Notes: a model not told the origin generated them from the letters alone. Shown: positions 48,320 through 60,800, counted from the first letter of the stretch. The stretch is DNA of 64,000 nucleotides from Welwitschia mirabilis (GCA_051453625.1 JBOZIK010000001.1:74206578-74270577), one strand, 5' to 3'. Made by a program: numbers and translations.

Positions 48320-48607
48320 TAAAGATAGTAAACTACTATTATTGAAATATCCCAAAGAGAAGAAAATATGAAGATTAATTTTATAAATAAAATACTTAAT
48401 TTCATTAAATAATAGAGAAAACTAGTTAAGTCTCCTACAAAGAGAAGATACTCTAAATTATTAGCATTTTGCTCTTTTAATCCTCCCATAGAAAATGTTC
48501 ACATGAAGCTTAATTGCCATGATGCCTAACTTGATAACATTAATGATAATAGATAGCCTATCTTTATGAATCTACTCTTTTTTTTTAAGTTATTTATTAG
48601 ACTTATT

Positions 48608-49160
48608 ATTAGAGGTGATCATAAAGGTAGATACTTTAGCTTTCATCATATGGAAATGTTAAGGTTCTAACTTGATCATTCATATGATTCAAAATTACTA
48701 CTAGATGATTGTAAAGGTAGATACCTTAGTCTTCATCATAAGAGAGTATCAAGATTCTAACTAGATTACTCTTATGGCTCACAGATGCCATTTTAGTAAT
48801 CATGAAGGTAGGTAATTTAGTTTTCACCATAAGAATACACAAAAGTTATAATTAGATCACCCCTATAGCCAAAAATGCTAGCTCAGTAATTATAAAAAAA
48901 GATACTTTAGTTTTCACCATAAGGAGATGTCAAGGTTCTGACTAGAACATTTGTAAGATTCATAGATGCTGCATTGGTCACCATGAATGTAAATAATTTA
49001 GTTTCCATCATTGAATGATGCTAGGATTTTTTATAGATCATTCTTATGATCTGAAAATGCCATATTAATAATTGTAAAAGAAGATACTTTACTTTTAAAC
49101 ATAAGGAAACACTATGATTCTAACTAAATATCCCAGAGGTTTCATAGAAGCCATCCCATT
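48608..49160 (+). repeat. Six ~91 bp tandem units in the E leader
   Basis: Units start near 48611, 48706, 48797, 48884, 48976 and 49067, each reading like 'gtaatcatgaaggtagatactttag(t)tttcaccataagga'. A period near 91 is not a multiple of three and stops occur in all frames, so the array is non-coding leader. Confidence 0.75.
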
Positions 49161-49949
49161 AGTTAAGAAGTGTAATGCATTAGTCTAGAATAAAAAAAAG
49201 ACCTATATTCCAAAAATCAAGTTATATCAACTATAGTGGGATTCACGGAAGTAAATTTTGATTTAAAAAATAGCTATAATAAAGTATATTATTATGTGAA
49301 AAAAAGAAGATTAGATAAATAATTCCTCATTAGTTAGTAATAAAATAATAACTACTATCATCATCATAAATTTTAAACTAGATAAATAAACAAAAATTAT
49401 ATTCATAAAAAGGTCAAGCAAGGGATAAAGATAATATAATATAAGGATAATGCATATAGTGGTAGGTCATGGAAGATCATGTAAACACTTCTATTAATAC
49501 CTTAGAGTAAAGATGCAATGAATTCACATTTAATTTTAACTAACAATGCTAATATAGAAGCTTCAAAATTAGAAGCTAATGATAAATTAAACTTAATTCT
49601 ACAATTTTCGGGATGATGATCATAAGAGTAAATCATACAAAAAATATAATTCTATATACAACATACTTTTTAAGTTCAAAATAAGAGAATAGATTAATTA
49701 TCAAGATAATCCTTATAGTCTTCAAAATAGACAACTTTAGATAATGTACATAAAGGAATTACACAATGTGAAGATCAAATTCCTCATTCATTACAAGAAA
49801 TGATTTCCTGTGGAATATAAGAGTGTGACTTACTAGGATATGTTAAAAAAATGCAAGATAAAACAGATGTAACTATTCCTAGATTAGGTGAAGAAGCTTT
49901 TAAATGATTATAATATATTAAAAATAATTTAAAATTAAACAATTTACAA

Positions 49950-50350
49950 AGTGAATCATGATGTATTTATGCTATAATATTCTTAACTAGAGATACATCA
50001 ACATGGTGGAATCATTTTAGTACATTAAATAATAAGTGAATATGCTAGTTAGACTTCATGAAAGAGTTTAAAAAACAATTCATCTTAGACTACTTTATTA
50101 AAGATAAGAGAATGTAATTCAAATGCTTACATTTAGGAATAAAAAGCCTAGATGAACATTAGAATGAATTTTGAAGATTAGAAAAATATCAAATACATCA
50201 CAACACATAAGAACTCATAGATGATTTTATATGAAACTTTTCATCAAGGTTGTAGAATCTTATTTGTTCAATGGAATCAAAATCCCAACAAGTAGCATAT
50301 CAAAGCACCAAGTATTATATGAAGGTAGAATATTAACTTCCTGAGACTAC
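49950..50350 (+). pseudogene. Element E gag relic
   Basis: The plus-strand reading gives ASTWWNHFSTLNNK, then DFMKEFKKQFILDYFIKDK, then LHLGIKSLDEH, then SMESKSQQVAYQSTKYY. It follows the retrotransposon Gag pattern (A..WW......W.EF...F...YFP...R..K..EF..L.QG.MSV..Y...F..L..Y). The tryptophan pair and initiator-Met primer-binding site suggest a chromovirus-type relative. No CCHC knuckle, protease or RT follows before the 3' LTR. Confidence 0.65.
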
Positions 50351-50610
50351 TTGAATCATCAACATCATAGAATAATATAAATAAAAATTATTAGGAAATT
50401 ATTATTTGAATTATCTTACTATAAGTAGCATAGTTAGGAAAATTAAGAAATTATATGATAATCTTATTCAAAAATATTTGCTAATGAAGATGAAAATGTA
50501 GTTCTCAATATCATAATAGAGCAACATAAGGATGAAGAATATGAATAAGGACAAGTAGGCATTTAAAATAATTATTTTATAGCATAATAAATTAAAGAGA
50601 AACATTAATC

Positions 50611-50625
50611 TTGGGGGAAAGAAGT
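50611..50625 (+). promoter_or_regulatory. Element E polypurine tract
   Basis: TTGGGGGAAAGAAG directly precedes the 3' LTR start. Confidence 0.6.
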
Positions 50626-51097
50626 TTATCATTATCCATATTTCTTAGAAGAAAATAACATCTCATGTTCATGTTGTTAATATTAGTTGCTACATTTGTT
50701 AAAGATGTAAATTTAGCATCCAAGGGGTAGGACCCATGTGAAGCTAATTATGCATAGTTATGAAGTATCACCATTATTATGAAACATTTTGATAATCATT
50801 CAAAATCATTAAAACATATGTAAGAGAAGTAAAGGGCATGCATGTAATTTAAATAGGTATACTAGTGTCCTTAACAAGTTGGATTATCACACACTAGACT
50901 TGAAGGTAGTATGAATTGATCCATCCACTCTCCAAACACTTGTATTTAATAGAGGAAGGTTTTTTTTAATCAATTAAAAAAGCACAAATTTCTTCACAGA
51001 AGGATTATGATACATTTCTAATTCTTTTTTTTGTCAATTTTATTGTTATAGTCTTTATTCTAGTGAAAACTTATTTAAGTGAATATGCAACATTACA
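50626..51097 (+). mobile_element. Element E 3' LTR
   Basis: It is homologous to 16252-16619 joined to 48218-48303, and similar in length (about 470 against 454). With only gag between the LTRs, E has the TR-GAG layout: terminal repeats, primer-binding site, gag, polypurine tract. Confidence 0.7.
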
Positions 51098-52300
51098 AAG
51101 AAAATTTTCTCTTTTTTCTTAAAATAAAACTTAAATTCTAGCTATATAACTTAAAACCTTATTAATTAGATCATAAAGAGATTTTACTTATGAGTTTCTA
51201 AAAATGTTTTTTAACTAGCAAAAAAACCAATAAATCAAAAAAAAGGTTAGTGATTTCCAAGAACAAGATAATGCACCTTTTCAAAAAGAATTTAAAAACT
51301 TTAAAGAGCTATTATAAAGATGTCCCTAACATGGTTTTAAATCATAGATAATATTAAAATTTTTATATCTAGTATTAACTACATAAATTAAATAATTAAT
51401 AATGATTATAGATGGTGATATGTTATTCTACAAAATTATATAAAGTTGGAATACTTTAAAAACATAGATAAAAGTTATAAAACCTCATAAAGATCTTATA
51501 AAGCCAAATATATATCTAACATAGATCAAATTTTGAAATCCATAAAACTTGAAATATACAAATGTAATGAAAAAATAAATGTAAATAAAATATTAGATGC
51601 TAGATTAAAATGATTATATTAATATGAGTTATCTAGAATACCTAGAGGTATTAAAGCCATTATGTGTGCTATATATAACTATCATAAATATTTCTTCATC
51701 ATAATCTACAAAGACATATAAATAACAAGTGAATAATGTATAATATAGTAGATATTTTTTAGAAGAGTAAGAATATAAATAATCATTTTTATGGGGATTC
51801 TTAGAATTTAAATGGAAAGGTCATCTTGAATTTTCTTGAAATTTCTAAAAACATGAAATCCCTACTTCATAAGTATGTAGTCAATATCAAAGTAGATCAT
51901 TAGAAAAAAAATCTTAATTGTTTATAAAAACTTAATTATCTAGTACAAAAGCAAAATAAAAGAAATAGTCAAACTTTTAAAACTCTTCAACATTTAAAAT
52001 AAGGGATAAATCAATTTTATTAAACTACATCCTACTTGTTACATTTACTTAATTAATAAGAAAAAAATAATAATCTAGACTTATCTATTTTTACCATAAG
52101 GTATATTAACATGATTAAGGGGAAAGCAAAAGTTAATGGAGTTAATATTATCTCACTTAGAAGTAGTACTTAAACAAATGAAAATATTTAAGAACATATA
52201 TAAGACTTATATATAAAATTCTAAATCTCAATAAATTATTAACTATAAACAAGATGAAGAATATTACATAAAAAGATACTAATAAGAAAACCTTAAATAT
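51098..52300 (+). pseudogene. Element F gag C-terminal region (weak)
   Basis: Mostly unreadable AT-rich DNA. At 51813-51839 the plus strand reads WKGHLEFS, stop, matching the conserved W(K/R)NHPN(F/L)SW motif near the Gag C-terminus of Athila/Tat elements. The N-terminal part of gag and the 5' LTR were not found. Confidence 0.4.
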
Positions 52301-52379
52301 TCACTTTTTCTAAATGTCATACATTTTAAAAAATAAATAAATTAAAGAAGAATGTTAAGATTTCTTTCATAGATGTCAC

Positions 52380-52870
52380 TTAGAAAATTCATTTAAATAT
52401 TAAATTTCCTAAAGATATATGTATAGTAAAGGAAAAACATGAATATGAGATAATTAGTTTTTAGCTAAACAAGTAAGTTCCATAGCTTTTAAAAAACTTC
52501 TACCAAGCATTAAAGTTCTTGGCATCTCAACAATCTTGTATGTCATTGGTAGTACAATAGTTAATGAAGAATTACTAGATTTAGAAGCTCATGTAAACAT
52601 AATATATTATATATTAGAAAAATAACTACTTTTTCAACTTGAAGAATACTTGAGAAAAATCCCTAAAAAAATAATAGAAAATAAGTTATGTAACTCAAAA
52701 ATCTTACTAACTAGTTAGATTTGTATGTTAAAAATGGAAGATAATCTTAGATAATTTTTCCTTATTATAACAATACCATTTATAGAAACATATAACTCTA
52801 TAATTAACTACATAAATGAAGTAGTAAAAATGATCTTTAATAATATGAACATAAAGTCATAAGTTTCTAA
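52380..52870 (+). pseudogene. Element F aspartic protease relic
   Basis: From 52473 the frame reads VSSIAFKKLLPSIKVLGIST, ILYVIGSTIVNEELLDLEAH and on to a stop near 52626. This fits the (V)..I...LPPK.KDPG..TIPC.IG...(..)ALLDLGA pattern of the group. The active-site Gly is Glu (DLEA). Near 52757-52860 IPFIETYNSIINYINEVVKM then IFNNMNI matches the GRPFLAT..A.I....G...L.F...M end segment. Stops and frame changes show it is dead. Confidence 0.75.
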
Positions 52871-53104
52871 TGTTACCAAGATCAACTATACAAATAACTT
52901 TGAAGATATTTATTTTATTTAGACTAATGAATATGAAATTCTTAAATCTTTATCCTCTTTAGAAATCATATATTATGTGAATTTTAGGAAGAACTATCAC
53001 TTTCATTTTTGAAAAATGCCCACTATAAGACATCTAATTAGAAAGAAAAATTTAAACCTTCATCAAGTGCATCACAAAGACAACCTTTTTTAAAAGAGTT
53101 TTCA

Positions 53105-53830
53105 TAGTAGTGAAATTAAATCTATTTCTAAAGATCTAAAATATGCATTCCTAAGAGATAATAATTCATATTCTATAGNNNNNNNNNNNNNNNNNNNNNN
53201 TTCTCAAGAAGTAGCCTTAGATTTTGTGATTAAACAACATGAAAAAGTTATAAGGTAAATTTAATTTAAACTAAAATAAAGTGATTTAATTTAAAAGTAA
53301 ATAATAATCTTAGTAAAGATCTTGCATGTAGTCCTAATCTCAAATAAAAAAAATAGTTATGAAACAAGTCCTTAATCTACTAGATTCCAACATTATCTAC
53401 TTAATTTTTAATACTCAATGGTTATCCCTACATAAACTACTTCTAAAAAGTCCAAAGTTGTCATTGTTCAAAATGAAAATAGTAACTTGATTCTAACTAG
53501 TTCAAAATTAGAGTGAAAAATGTGTATTAACTATAAAATAATTAATACTATGACTTATAAGAATCATTTTTTAATATCCTTTATTAATCAAATATCAAAA
53601 ACATTAGTAAGTTAAAAATATTATTATGTCTTATATGCATGTTTAAGATATAACCAAATAGCAATTTCTTTAAATATAAAGAATACAATAACCTTAGCAT
53701 ACCTCTTTGAAATTTTTACCTATAAAAGAATGCATTTTGGCTTATGTCATGCCTTAGCTACCTTTTAATTATGCATGATGAGTATATGATTTGATATGAT
53801 TAAAGTACTTTGTAGATCATTAAACTTAGA
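53105..53830 (+). pseudogene. Element F reverse transcriptase relic (Athila-type)
   Basis: It opens with SKDLKYAFLRDNNSYSI, the lead-in to RT in Athila/Tat (LP.HL.YAFLGDN...PVIIS). After a 22-N run, phrases in order are VLNLLDSNIIYLIFNTQWLS, VQNENSNLILTSS, KMCINYKIIN, YKNHFLISFINQI, RYNQIAISL, YKRMHFGLCHALATF and MMSI. The VQNEN...LTS segment is the Athila-type insert between the KK and W(R)(V/M)CIDYR motifs. The FMDD catalytic box that should follow is absent, and the sequence leaves the RT pattern near 53810. Confidence 0.8.
53179..53200. other. Short N run (22 bases)
   Basis: Inside the RT lead-in of element F. The size is not a standard placeholder, so it is probably close to true. Confidence 0.8.
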
Positions 53831-54830
53831 GGAGAGAAGTAAATAATGTTTACTAAAAATAAATTCAATAAAAAAAATTAAAATTATATAATGAACATCT
53901 AATTGGATTAACATGATTCCTTAACCTGGTTATGTTCATACATAGAGGGTAGCTTTATTTCATACTTTAAATAATCTCAACATACAAAAATAGTGATTTT
54001 GAAGTGGCACCAACCTTACATATAATATGAAATACTCCTTTCAAGGTAGCACTTTATTCCCCTTAGGGATATTCAATAAGATAATAATAAAAGTATGCTC
54101 ATAAGCACTAATGCAATTTAAGATGATCCTCGAAATGTAGCACTTTCTTTCCCTTAGGTGTATTCAACAAGATAGTAATACAATTATTCTCTTAATAACT
54201 ATAGAAGCACACCCACATAATGATTACCCTATAATATAGAAACCCTAGCAAGGGATCCTTAGTTTTGATAATAAGAAATGGACTATGATAAGAGCATTCA
54301 AAAAATAGAAAGTCCTACAATTTAGTTCCAACAAGCAAATGATAAAAAATGATACAACAAGCTTGAAATAGTGTGTATTTAGTGAATAGATGGAGTTATT
54401 TCTTATTCTTTTCATCCACAAATACCAAATATTAGAGTGATGTAATGCTGGAGGATCTAGTGATCAAATGATGTAGTCACTTGATTATTCCATGCAAACA
54501 ATATTTTAAAAGCTTTGTGAATAGAACCAATCACTCATGCATTTGTGTGTGTATAAGACCTATAGATTTCTTAACTCTTTATGTCCTTTTAACTTTGATG
54601 TTATTGTAGTTATTGCCTCTTGAGATAAATACATTTGAAACATGTAATTGATGAAAAAATGATAAATGTTTAGGTATTAGATGCACAATGTCTATTTTAT
54701 TTTTCACAAACTTTCAAGATAGACATCTTCAAAATGGTAGATGTCTTGTATCAGGTAGACATCTTTAACATGGAAGACAACTTTGTTTAAATTACCTAGA
54801 TTTTATTGAAACTTGAACTATAGTTCCTCT
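53831..54830. other. Anonymous AT-rich DNA with a two-unit ~100 bp repeat
   Basis: The phrase 'gtagcactt(t/c)...cccttagg..tattcaa.aagata.taata' occurs at about 54041-54090 and again at 54138-54185. 'agacatctt' and 'agatgtct' alternate around 54720-54775. No gene recognised. Confidence 0.5.
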
Positions 54831-56653
54831 AATCCTTAGTGATTATGAATTGAGGATGTAAAATCTAATTACTTCCTTGAGATGTAATGTCACATATAGA
54901 CTCTTAAGGTTTAAAGATCTAGCCTAAAAATTTATTTAAATAAATTTTATTATAAATTTTATTATTATAGGATACAAAAGATAAACTAGTTATTCTACAT
55001 CTTATTACTATCATTAAGGTATAGTTATATTATCAAAGATGTATGATAAAACTTTTGATTTTAAAGTTATTTCATTTATAATAGTCATAATTTTATTCAT
55101 GTTCTAAATTATTGATAATTAATCATGATATTTTATGGGTAAGGTAGTGGTTAATGTTGTGATCATTTTAGTGGACAAAGTTAGTGGTTGCATTATTTTC
55201 CTTGTTTAATAGTCATAATTTTTCTTTATTTAATCATGGGAATTATATTTATGAGGTGGTTTTTTAATTTTTTATTTTAATAAATGCATTATTATGATAA
55301 AACATTATGCACCTAGTGGTCTAGCAAGGTAATGAAATCCCCATCACTTCCATCACCTTTACCACTTTCACCACATTCATCACCTTTATCACTTTCACCA
55401 CCTTCACTACTTTTACCACATCCACCATCTTCACCAAATTTACTACCTTTTCTTATATTGGTATCTCTTCATGTTCTTTTGTCTTTTCAAATCCTTTATC
55501 TTCTATTATAAATAGGATCTTCTTATTCTTCTCTAATTTTATATCTTGAAAAAGCCTTTTATATTAAATATTGGTAACTTTAAATTGATGCTTGGAAGTC
55601 CTTAAAGCTTAATAATCTCTATATGTTTTAAAATCTTCATCTTAATTTTCATATGGATTATGGTTTTTTATTTTATTCTTATATGATCCTATTTATTCTT
55701 GTATAGATTTTGGTTCAATAAATTTCTTGTCTAGTTCTTGGATTACAAATTTTCTTTTCATTTTATATTGCTTACATTCTCAAAAGCCTTGTTTGGCATC
55801 TCAAATTTTGATTAAATATTATAAGTTCTATTATAAATATAGCACCATGCGTTATAAATTATTTAGAATTATTCTATCTTATTTGACTTAACGTTTGTAA
55901 CCCTTTATAACCTATTTTGATGAATGCTAGATTGATAAAAGTTTTTCCTAGAGTGTAAATAGGGTATATGAACCCCTTTAGGTATGTTGGCCAAAAATAT
56001 AGTAACTTACACTAAGAGACTAAATGGAGTAAATTGGTCTCCTCTAAATATCTATGCATCTAATTTTTTGTGATTTGTTTAAGGTCTTAGTTACGTTTTA
56101 TTTACTTGGTAATTCTATCTTGTGCTTAGAAATCCCCCCTTTCTCCAAACCAAACTAAAACTTTTCATAGACCATACTCAGAACTATAAAGGTTATAGTT
56201 ATCACACCATGCTTGCATGTGTAGGACCTACTATGAAGAAGGCCTTGGAATGATCTAGCTATTATAGTTTAGATTGAATGATATTTTCTTTCTTGATGTT
56301 CAGATGCATGAAGTTGAAGGAGATGAATGTCCTAAGAAATTTTTACTAATTTTGTAAATAGAAATTTATACTTTGATTTAATTTCAAGGGTATGTATATA
56401 CTTTTGTAATTATTGTTTTTCTCTTAAAATATTTTGAATGTTTAATTATTTCTGATGTAAGAGTTATGTTTATGAATTATGATATTTATGTGCTTTAAAT
56501 TTAGCCATGAATTATTATTATCAATTATAGTAAATAATTTCCCTAGTATCTAATTATAAAGTTTTGAAAGTATAAATTCATTTGTTCATTATTTTCTGAA
56601 AGAACTAATACATAACACAGGAGGATATTTAGCATACAATTCTATACATTACA
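54831..56653 (+). mobile_element. Family C LTR, plus orientation (left end approximate)
   Basis: The right end ATTACA is followed by tandem primer-binding-site copies. The stretch 56090-56260 matches the reverse complement of 10440-10640, and 56030-56070 recalls that LTR's tandem units. The left boundary could not be fixed. The internal region would extend to the right. Confidence 0.5.
55338..55447 (+). repeat. CACC-rich minisatellite
   Basis: About ten units of a degenerate 9-12 base motif (ttcaccac, tttaccac, tccaccat), with no G on this strand. Probably inside the family C LTR. Confidence 0.8.
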
Positions 56654-56795
56654 TTTTGATATCAAAGCATCAACGTGTAAAAGTTTCTTAGTTATGAAAT
56701 AGTAAATGTTAAATCTTGATACCAAAGCATCAATGTGTAAAAGATTTTTGATTACAAAATAGTGAACATCACATTTTGGTACCAAAGCCTAGATT
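56654..56795 (+). repeat. Triplicated primer-binding site / LTR edge (family C, plus strand)
   Basis: TTTTGATATCAAAGC, TTGATACCAAAGC and TTTTGGTACCAAAGCC recur about every 60 bases (near 56654, 56717 and 56774). All are decayed forms of the tRNA-iMet site. This mirrors 9964-10086 on the other strand. Confidence 0.65.
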
Positions 56796-59690
56796 GGTAA
56801 ATTCCGTAGGCATAGCCACTATTAAGTTTATAATTTAACTAGGCATAATTGCTATGAAGCTATTATACATTTGAACATCAGAGCATAGGTTATGGTTGAA
56901 TAAATAACATTTTTGAAACAATTTAGATTATGAATAAGCTTCCTAAAAAAGACCCAAAATCTCCTTCTAATATATCAATTATTTTACTATTGAGAATAAG
57001 GTGCATGAATTACATAAAAGGAGGAATGATAGAAAAAAGGTAGAATCTATTAGAAAATTAGATTTAGTACACCTAAGTTTAAATCAAGTTAAGTATTAAC
57101 CTATTCAAATTTTTGTATATGCTTGTTGGAAATTCATTTCCTGAAGATTATGTGTAATTATTTTCTAAAAACTACATCTTAATTATAAAGTTTTATGAAT
57201 TCAAAATTGATACTTATATTCAACTCACTTCATAAGCTAGAAAGTTTAAGAAGGAAATTTGCACTTGAATCTAAGATTAAGTAAAGTGTAAAATAATTAG
57301 TCAAAGGTTATTTAATAGCTTTAAAAGTGGAATGTTTTAAGACTTACTTTAATTTAATCTATGCATCTTCTTTTAGAGCTTTATCTATTAAAGTGCACAT
57401 GGTGGTTAATTATCCCATAAAAAATATTTTCCATCTTCAACAATTTTGTCATGTGTATTAAAAAAATGCTCTTAGTTGTGTTCATGATTATGTTACCTAT
57501 GATCCCTCTCTTCAGAGGTAGATAAAATTTCAAATGCTTATCAGAGAGGGTTAATTACTAGATCTAATTTATCACTCAAAGAAATTTATCTATTACTTAA
57601 TTATTTTTACCTACACTATTAGTTTAAGTTAGTAATATGATTTTAATTTTGTAAATATCATTCTTACCTTGGAATTATCATCATAAAGTAGTGGCAAGTC
57701 CTCCTTTAGTATTTTTTGTGTTTGATTCAATAACCTCTTCATGGTTAATAACTACATGACACTCTCCATTAGCTATTAGAAACTCTTATTGATCTGGCAT
57801 GGATGGAATCAGAGTCTTATCTATAGATCATTGGAAATACTAAGATGTAAATTTCTCACCTAGTCAGAAATTTGATATCACATTTTGGATTTATCCTAAA
57901 AAAAGTCATGATTCTTGTCATATGCTTTAAATACTTCCTTCTTAATAGCTCTTCTTCCTAATCTATTTGTTTATGTCTAGTATTAGAGGTGATGACTTCA
58001 AAGCTTATTAAAATATAACAAAATCACTAAATGTTTATCCCCAGATTTCACTGAGAATAGATACAAATTTATTTGAAAAAGATGTAAATGAAATAATTTC
58101 ATTTCAAACTTATCTAATAGATTATATATATCATTAATCTCAAGCTTTTATCTCTGTCCTTCATCCTTGTTAAGACTCTTAAACATTTTCTATAAAGAAT
58201 CTTGCATCTTTGAATAATGAGTTCTTATGATATAAAAATAAATGTTAATATAAGAGATTTATAAATCAAATTATAAATAGAATGTAAAGGTTAAAGAGAT
58301 ATTTAAATAGTATATTTCAGTCATCATAGATGATGTGGCAACAATGTAAAAAGCGAAAAGGGCATTAGGTTAAGTTCTTACTAGACGAGGTTATGTTTTT
58401 TTATGAATTCATTCCAGTACGTAACTACATAAAAATGTTAAAATAACATAGGAGTTATTCAGGAACTTTTTGTAAAAAAAATTTCTTTCTTTTAATTTCC
58501 TAAATTATAATATCTTTTTTATGATTAACTAGGACAAGTAATCCAACATTAACTTACCTATGGAAAATTTTACTACTTTGGTAGAGCAACCAAAGACTAA
58601 GTGTTTATGTAAATCATAATCCCCTTGAATTATATAAAGTTCAAATCCACCTAAACATTATAGTTTTATTTTAAGAGTAGGTGCGTTTTTGATGGCACAA
58701 ACTACACAACAAAATGTGTTAAAGCTAATCCTAATATAGAAATCCTATAAAAGTTCAAGTAAATAAAACAACATTGGCAACTTCGTTATACAATTCACAC
58801 AATGATGAAATTATCTATTTCTAAACATAACACTTCTACTGCTTTGAAATTAATGCCTTAGACTAGGTACTTCATCTATTCACATTTGCTATATTTCTTA
58901 TTATCATCTTTTTCTTCATAAGCATCTCATTTACATTGGTTTATTTCATCCATCTCACTTTTATTCTAGTCATTATCTATCACCCATACTTAGCTTGATA
59001 CAACACAACTCATCTCCCAAAATAAAAGCTCTTTATTGGGATATCTTACTGAGAAATTTGATTTTAATAAAAGAGATATGATAATGATTATGAAAATGAA
59101 TAATTTTGGTGTGCTTAAGTCCCTTAAAAGTAGTTAAAGAAGGGGAACCCTTTTATGGCACTAGGGATCACATGTAAAAACTCAAAAATAATGTTTTTAA
59201 GATGTCCTAATCTTTTAAGGACTACATCAGTTATGTAATGAAGTGAAAAGCTTTAACTTATAAGTCTTTTTGAGGATGATAGATAATATTTTGATAAATT
59301 TTATTTGGCACTTATCTAGATTGCTTCATAATTAATTAGACACAGTGAAAAGGATTTAATATATTTTAATGGATGCTAGCATTCAAAATGATTATCTTTT
59401 TCATCTGCTATCTTTATGGCTATATAGTCTAGCACTTATCAAAAGTATGCTTTTATGTATGTCCTAATTCTATTGAACTATGTAAGTATGCATTGTCTAT
59501 GAAAAATATATAAGTTATTATAATATTTTAGTCTTCATGAGGAAGAGATTCATAAGATCATGATATAAGATCCTCTATTTTCTTAATGCATAAAACCCTT
59601 ATCTTCTTCTTATGAAAGATTGTTAGCATAACAAAACGAAAGAAGATGGAAGTAAATAAGCTATTTCATTATAGTTTAAATGAACTACTA
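56796..59690 (+). other. Presumed family C internal region and unassigned DNA
   Basis: Position and orientation suggest the leader and body of the plus-strand family C element. I could not match any gag, protease or RT motif with confidence. Short protein-like phrases near 57800-57930 were not identified. Confidence 0.3.
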
Positions 59691-59693
59691 GAA

Positions 59694-59925
59694 ATATTAG
59701 CTTTCAAGGTGTTTATTAAGATAAATTCCTTAAATATTGAGCTTTTTAAGGAATTTAGTCTAATAAGCACCTTAAATAAAGATAATACAGGGTTATTTAA
59801 GGAATTTGTTTAGATACACGTTTAAAAACCATTTCAAATTATTTTTAAAGCATTTATTAAAAAAATTCCACATTTTTAAGGTATTTATTTTAATAAACAC
59901 CTTAAATAACATGTGTGGATAGTTA
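59694..59925. repeat. Fold-back (inverted) repeat cluster
   Basis: A perfect or near-perfect inverted pair TTTAAGGTATTTATT / AATAAACACCTTAAA lies at about 59875-59908. Related arms 'caaggtgtttatta', 'ttccttaaat', 'taataagcaccttaaat' and 'atttaaggaattt' lie upstream. The structure can fold on itself and resembles a MITE or fold-back element. No transposase is seen. Confidence 0.6.
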
Positions 59926-59964
59926 AAATGCGACTTAAATTTAAAAGACATCATTTGTTTCACT

Positions 59965-60075
59965 ACATACTTATCTTTGTGCTTTAAATGGAAGTTGCCC
60001 TAATGCTAATCTTTCACTTTATACATTTTATCTTTGCATTTCAAACATTGGTTGCCCTAATACCCATCTAGAGAA
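59965..60075. repeat. Two-unit ~70 bp direct repeat
   Basis: 'tatctttgtgctttaaatggaagttgccctaatgc' and 'tatctttgcatttcaaacattggttgccctaatac' follow each other. Confidence 0.6.
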
Positions 60076-60224
60076 AGACTAATTTTTAGAGCTTTGTTAC
60101 CCTTAATAAACTAGTTGCCTTTATAGAAATTGATTTAGTAGTTTTTACTTCTTGTGGAAGATGAGAAGTAATTTTTGGTAATATTAATGACATCATTAAA
60201 GGATTATCAAATGTTTAAAGTAAT

Positions 60225-60313
60225 AGAGAAGAGCATAAAAATGCTAAAGAAGCTTGTAAGAAAGATGAAAAATTAGGAGAGGATAATGTAGCATGGGACA
60301 AAGTCAAGGAAGT
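60225..60313 (+). other. Exon-like charged stretch ending at a donor site
   Basis: About 30 open codons (contains EEHKNAKEACKKDEKLGEDN) end at GAA|GTGAGT, a consensus 5' splice site. A stop precedes the stretch. Family unknown. Confidence 0.25.
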
Positions 60314-60664
60314 GAGTTTTACTTTCCTATAGTTTTTCCTTTACTATAATGATGAAGATAATAAATTACTTTGTATGCTAGTAATTTTATCAACTGCAAA
60401 ATATACTAGGATTATTTTGAAGAAGAAGATTTGCATTTATAAGTAATAAAGTATAAAAAAAAAGAGTACATAGCTATAGTCCAAAAGGAAAAATCTATAA
60501 CTACTTTCTAGATATAATCTAGGCCTACTTGTTTTATCTTTTTCCTTTCTTGGTGGATCTGCAACTGCATTTTTTTAATTTTTTTTGCAGTTCTCAAATG
60601 AATGCATCAACATGCTTTCTGGAATCTTTCTTATGGTGTTAAAAAAACCTTTTTTAAGGATATT

Positions 60665-60800
60665 GCAATTCATCATTTTAGGCTTAGTCTTTGCATCGGG
60701 GTTACAAACCCTCCATGTTGCAATTTCTCATTTTAGGTTAAATCTAGCCAAAAATCCTCGTCATTACAAATTATTCATTTTAGGTTTATTTGTCATTGTA
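60665..60800. repeat. Three ~50 bp imperfect direct repeats
   Basis: The phrases 'attcatcattttaggctta', 'atttctcattttaggttaa' and 'attattcattttaggttta' recur at about 60669, 60722 and 60771. The 79-codon open frame across them (60585-60824) is probably a by-product of the repeat. Confidence 0.5.

Noticed and set aside
48306-53830. Endogenous pararetrovirus (Caulimoviridae), suggested by the tRNA-Met site TGGTATCAGAGCC followed by Gag and later RT
   Set aside because: The same tRNA-iMet site is common in LTR retrotransposons. LTR copies bracket the gag region, and the RT belongs to a separate Athila-type element. No movement-protein or viral coat motif was seen.
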